A stretch of DNA of 6,992 nt from an uncultured Eubacteriales bacterium (GTDB lineage: Bacteria; Bacillota; Clostridia; Oscillospirales; Oscillospiraceae), in assembly GCA_905202605.1 (NCBI GenBank), contig CAJKSU010000152.1:1-6992 (forward strand), in the 5' to 3' direction. The notes beneath the pieces are model-generated. The model did no database searches, was not told where the DNA came from, and saw only the letters and a list, made by a program, of their open reading frames with translations. Positions 5,281-6,992 of this stretch are shown piece by piece. The position numbers and the translations under genes were made by a program. How positions within the stretch are numbered: position 1 is the stretch's first letter; each line of letters opens with the position of its first letter.

Positions 5281-5754
5281 GTGCTTGAAACCGCTGCAAT
5301 CATACTGCTGGTGATTTTGGACCAGGCAGTGAAATATCTTGTGAAAACAAATATCCCGCTGGGCGGCTCTGTGCCGCTTCTGCCGGGAATTCTGGGGCTG
5401 ACGCATATCCACAACGAGGGGGCGGCATTCTCCATGCTGACCGGCGCCAGATGGTTCTTTGTGGTGCTGACAGTGGTGTTTTTGGGGTTTGGCCTGTGGG
5501 TGCTATGGAAGAAAAAGCTGCGGCACCCGCTGGGAATCTGGTCATGGGTGTTGGTGCTTGCCGGTGCGGCGGGCAATCTTATTGACCGCTGCCTGTATGG
5601 ATATGTGGTGGATATGTTTGAAGTGCAGTTTATGCGCTTTGCGATTTTCAATGTTGCAGACATTTTTGTGGTGGTGGGCGGAATCCTGTTCTGCGTCTAC
5701 TACCTGTTCCTGCATGATAAGCTGAAGGAAGAAAAACATGACGATTCTGTGTGA
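5281..5754 (+). CDS. lspA: Lipoprotein signal peptidase (signal peptidase II)
   Basis: A membrane aspartyl protease that cuts the signal peptide from diacylglyceryl-modified prolipoproteins. It has 157 residues, normal for the family. The start is GTG at 5281, with GGAGGAGG (5264-5271) nine bases upstream. Four membrane segments are apparent (about 4-20, 57-77, 84-101, 121-143). Conserved blocks are LDQAVKYLV near the N-terminus, HNEGAAFSML (44-53), AGAAGNLIDR (94-103), YVVDMFE (108-114) and FNVADIFVVVGG (123-134). The catalytic aspartates of the family correspond to Asp111 (VVD) and Asp127 (FNVAD); Asn99 and Asp102 of GNLIDR are present as well, so the enzyme should be active. It overlaps the following gene by 17 bases, as in the lspA-ylyB pair of B. 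subtilis. Confidence 0.97.
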   Translation: MLETAAIILLVILDQAVKYLVKTNIPLGGSVPLLPGILGLTHIHNEGAAFSMLTGARWFFVVLTVVFLGFGLWVLWKKKLRHPLGIWSWVLVLAGAAGNLIDRCLYGYVVDMFEVQFMRFAIFNVADIFVVVGGILFCVYYLFLHDKLKEEKHDDSV

Positions 5755-6643
5755 TCGGGATGGCGTCCGGATTGATGCATTTCTGGCAGAGACGGTGGAG
5801 CAGCTCAGCCGCAGCGCTGCGCAGCAGTTGCTGGAAAAGGGTGGTATCACCGTCAACGGAAAGGCTGTGAAAAAAAACTATAAGACCCATGACGGCGACG
5901 AGATCACCGTGGAGCTTCCGGAGCCGGAACCGGTGGAGCTTTTACCGGAGAATATTCCGCTGGATATTCGCTATGAGGACGAGGACGTTGTGGTCATCAA
6001 TAAGCCCAAGGGGCTGGTGGTGCATCCTGCACCGGGACACTGGAGCGGAACGCTGGTCAATGCGCTGATGTACCACTGCGGGGATTCTCTTTCCGGGATC
6101 AACGGTCAGCTGAGGCCGGGGATCGTCCACCGGATTGATATGGACACCAGCGGCCTTTTAATTGTGGCAAAGAACGATTTTGCCCATCAGGCACTGGCAG
6201 AGCAGCTGAAGGATCACTCTCTGTCCAGAATCTATGAGGCCATTGTGGTGGGGAATATCCGTGCAGATTCCGGCACCATTGACGCGCCCATTGGACGCCA
6301 TCCCGTGGATCGGAAGAAGATGACGGTGACGGAGAAGAACAGCCGTCCGGCGGTGACCCACTATCAGGTGGTAGCCCGGTATTCCGGGTATACGCATCTT
6401 CGGCTCAGGCTGGAAACAGGGCGTACTCATCAGATCCGGGTGCATCTTGCGTGGCAGAACCATCCCATTGTGGGAGATATGGTGTACGGCAGAGGGAAGG
6501 AGCTGGGGCTGACCAGTCAATGCCTGCATGCAAGGAGCCTGACGTTCCGGCATCCCCGTACTGGAAAGTTGGTAACGGTGGAGTGTGAATTGCCTGAATA
6601 TTTTCAAACAGTTCTAAAAAAACTTGGAGCATCTGTGGATTGA
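5738..6643 (+). CDS. rluD: RluD-type 23S rRNA pseudouridine synthase
   Basis: A cytoplasmic RNA pseudouridine synthase of the RluA/RluD family, 301 residues, expected to modify uridines in 23S rRNA (helix 69 for RluD itself). The start ATG at 5738 lies within lspA and has AAGGAAG (5725-5731) six bases upstream. Residues about 8-70 form an S4 RNA-binding domain (GVRIDAFLAE, LLEKGGITVNGK). The synthase domain from about 80 shows VVINKPKGLVVHPAPGH, then PGIVHRIDMDTSGLL with the catalytic Asp134 in HRID, and the C-terminal LETGRTHQIRVHL and HPIVGDMVYG blocks. In B. subtilis the same lspA neighbour is ylyB, and RluD specificity has not been shown by sequence alone, so the symbol is by family. Its stop codon falls in the loop of the following terminator. 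Confidence 0.94.
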   Translation: MTILCDRDGVRIDAFLAETVEQLSRSAAQQLLEKGGITVNGKAVKKNYKTHDGDEITVELPEPEPVELLPENIPLDIRYEDEDVVVINKPKGLVVHPAPGHWSGTLVNALMYHCGDSLSGINGQLRPGIVHRIDMDTSGLLIVAKNDFAHQALAEQLKDHSLSRIYEAIVVGNIRADSGTIDAPIGRHPVDRKKMTVTEKNSRPAVTHYQVVARYSGYTHLRLRLETGRTHQIRVHLAWQNHPIVGDMVYGRGKELGLTSQCLHARSLTFRHPRTGKLVTVECELPEYFQTVLKKLGASVD

Positions 6644-6660
6644 CGCAGATGCTTCTTTTT
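6629..6660 (+). terminator. Intrinsic terminator overlapping the rluD stop
   Basis: GCATCTGTG (6629-6637) pairs with CGCAGATGC (6644-6652), nine pairs including one G-T, around a six-base loop GATTGA. The run TTCTTTTT (6653-6660) follows. The rluD TGA at 6641-6643 is in the loop. It would separate the lspA-rluD transcript from thiT. Confidence 0.85.
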
Positions 6661-6668
6661 GCTACAAT
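6640..6668 (+). promoter_or_regulatory. Sigma-A promoter of thiT
   Basis: TTGACG (6640-6645), a 17-base spacer and TACAAT (6663-6668): five of six matches at each box. The -35 box overlaps the rluD stop codon and the terminator hairpin. Initiation would be near 6675, about 20 bases before the TPP aptamer. Confidence 0.85.
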
Positions 6669-6695
6669 GATACTACCGCAAAGTGAATAGGAACT

Positions 6696-6788
6696 GTCTT
6701 CGGGGGGCCGGACGATCCGGCTGAGAGTGCGCAAAATCGAGCGCTGACCCGTGAACCTGATACGGATGATACCGGCGTAGGAAAAGAC
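6696..6788 (+). promoter_or_regulatory. TPP riboswitch (THI element)
   Basis: A thiamine-pyrophosphate-sensing aptamer. Outer helix P1 pairs GUCUU (6696-6700) with AAGAC (6784-6788). The conserved CUGAGAG is at 6721-6727, and ACCUGAUACGGAUGAU followed by ACCGGCGUAGG covers 6755-6781, matching the THI-box consensus. High TPP should favour the downstream terminator and shut off the thiamine transporter gene. I did not resolve the competing antiterminator pairing. Confidence 0.97.
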
Positions 6789-6809
6789 GTATTTCTGAGA
6801 TACTTCCAG

Positions 6810-6847
6810 CCGCATTGCTTCCGTGTTTGCAATGCGGTGATATTTTT
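6810..6847 (+). terminator. Riboswitch expression-platform terminator
   Basis: CCGCATTGC (6810-6818) and GCAATGCGG (6829-6837) form a perfect nine-pair stem with a ten-base loop, followed by a T-rich tract ending in TTTTT (6843-6847). It lies between the aptamer and the thiT ribosome binding site, which indicates control by transcription termination. Confidence 0.9.
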
Positions 6848-6863
6848 ATGAGGAGGAATCTCT

Positions 6864-6992
6864 ATGAAATCCAATCTTCGCAGCCTGTGCGAGGGCGCTA
6901 TCATGGTGACCATTGCGCAGATCCTCAGCTACATCAAGCTGTGGGAAATGCCCTGGGGAGGCTCTGTTGTGCTGGCTATGGTGCCGATCATT
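6864..6992 (+). CDS. thiT: Energy-coupled thiamine transporter ThiT, first 43 codons (cut by right edge)
   Basis: The substrate-binding membrane subunit (S component) of an ECF-type vitamin transporter, which imports thiamine using a shared EcfA/EcfT module encoded elsewhere. The start ATG at 6864 has AGGAGG (6851-6856) seven bases upstream. The visible residues contain a first membrane helix (LCEGAIMVTIAQILSYI) and the ThiT/YuaJ-type loop LWEMPWGGSVVLAMVPI. The TPP riboswitch upstream independently supports a thiamine role. No energising subunit is visible within the window. Confidence 0.93.
   Translation, partial: MKSNLRSLCEGAIMVTIAQILSYIKLWEMPWGGSVVLAMVPII

Noticed and set aside
1..6992. 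Mobile elements, CRISPR arrays, defence or secondary-metabolite systems
   Set aside because: No transposase, integrase, repeat array, attachment site or clustered unknown genes are visible; nearly all sequence is explained by housekeeping and sporulation genes.

Overview
This window looks like an ordinary chromosomal segment of a moderately GC-rich, spore-forming Clostridia bacterium, probably from the Oscillospiraceae/Ruminococcaceae side. That is inferred from a T-box leader on aminoacyl-tRNA synthetase genes, a TPP riboswitch before thiT, strong AGGAGG-type ribosome binding sites, and the Firmicutes gene order yabP-yabQ-divIC-yabR. There is no mobile element, CRISPR array, tRNA or rRNA gene. 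I did not find a convincing new multi-gene system.

Minus strand, 1-2306: a histidyl/aspartyl-tRNA synthetase operon (hisS then aspS, with aspS running off the left edge). It is preceded by a near-consensus promoter and a complete T-box leader with a strong terminator. The T-box specifier reads GAC (Asp), and its acceptor-reading base fits a G73 tRNA. The leader therefore appears to sense tRNA-Asp although hisS is the first gene. Both synthetases look like less common sequence types: HisRS resembles the eukaryotic/archaeal form at motif 2, and AspRS has an altered anticodon-binding domain.

Plus strand, 2435-3999: a sporulation/cell-division block. yabP overlaps yabQ by ATGA, and a DivIC/FtsB-like divisome gene and the S1-domain gene yabR follow. 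The yabQ frame has no stop before divIC and runs 185 bases into it, while an adjacent frame ends exactly on an ATGA at the divIC start. This is the main structural oddity of the window.

Plus strand, 4076-6643: a transglutaminase-fold lipoprotein, lspA (the signal peptidase that matures lipoproteins) and an rluD-type pseudouridine synthase overlapping lspA by 17 bases. lspA next to an rluD-like gene matches B. subtilis lspA-ylyB. The block ends in a terminator that overlaps the rluD stop codon.

Plus strand, 6640-6992: a promoter whose -35 box lies inside that terminator, a TPP riboswitch with its own terminator, and the first 43 codons of thiT, the thiamine-binding subunit of an ECF transporter.
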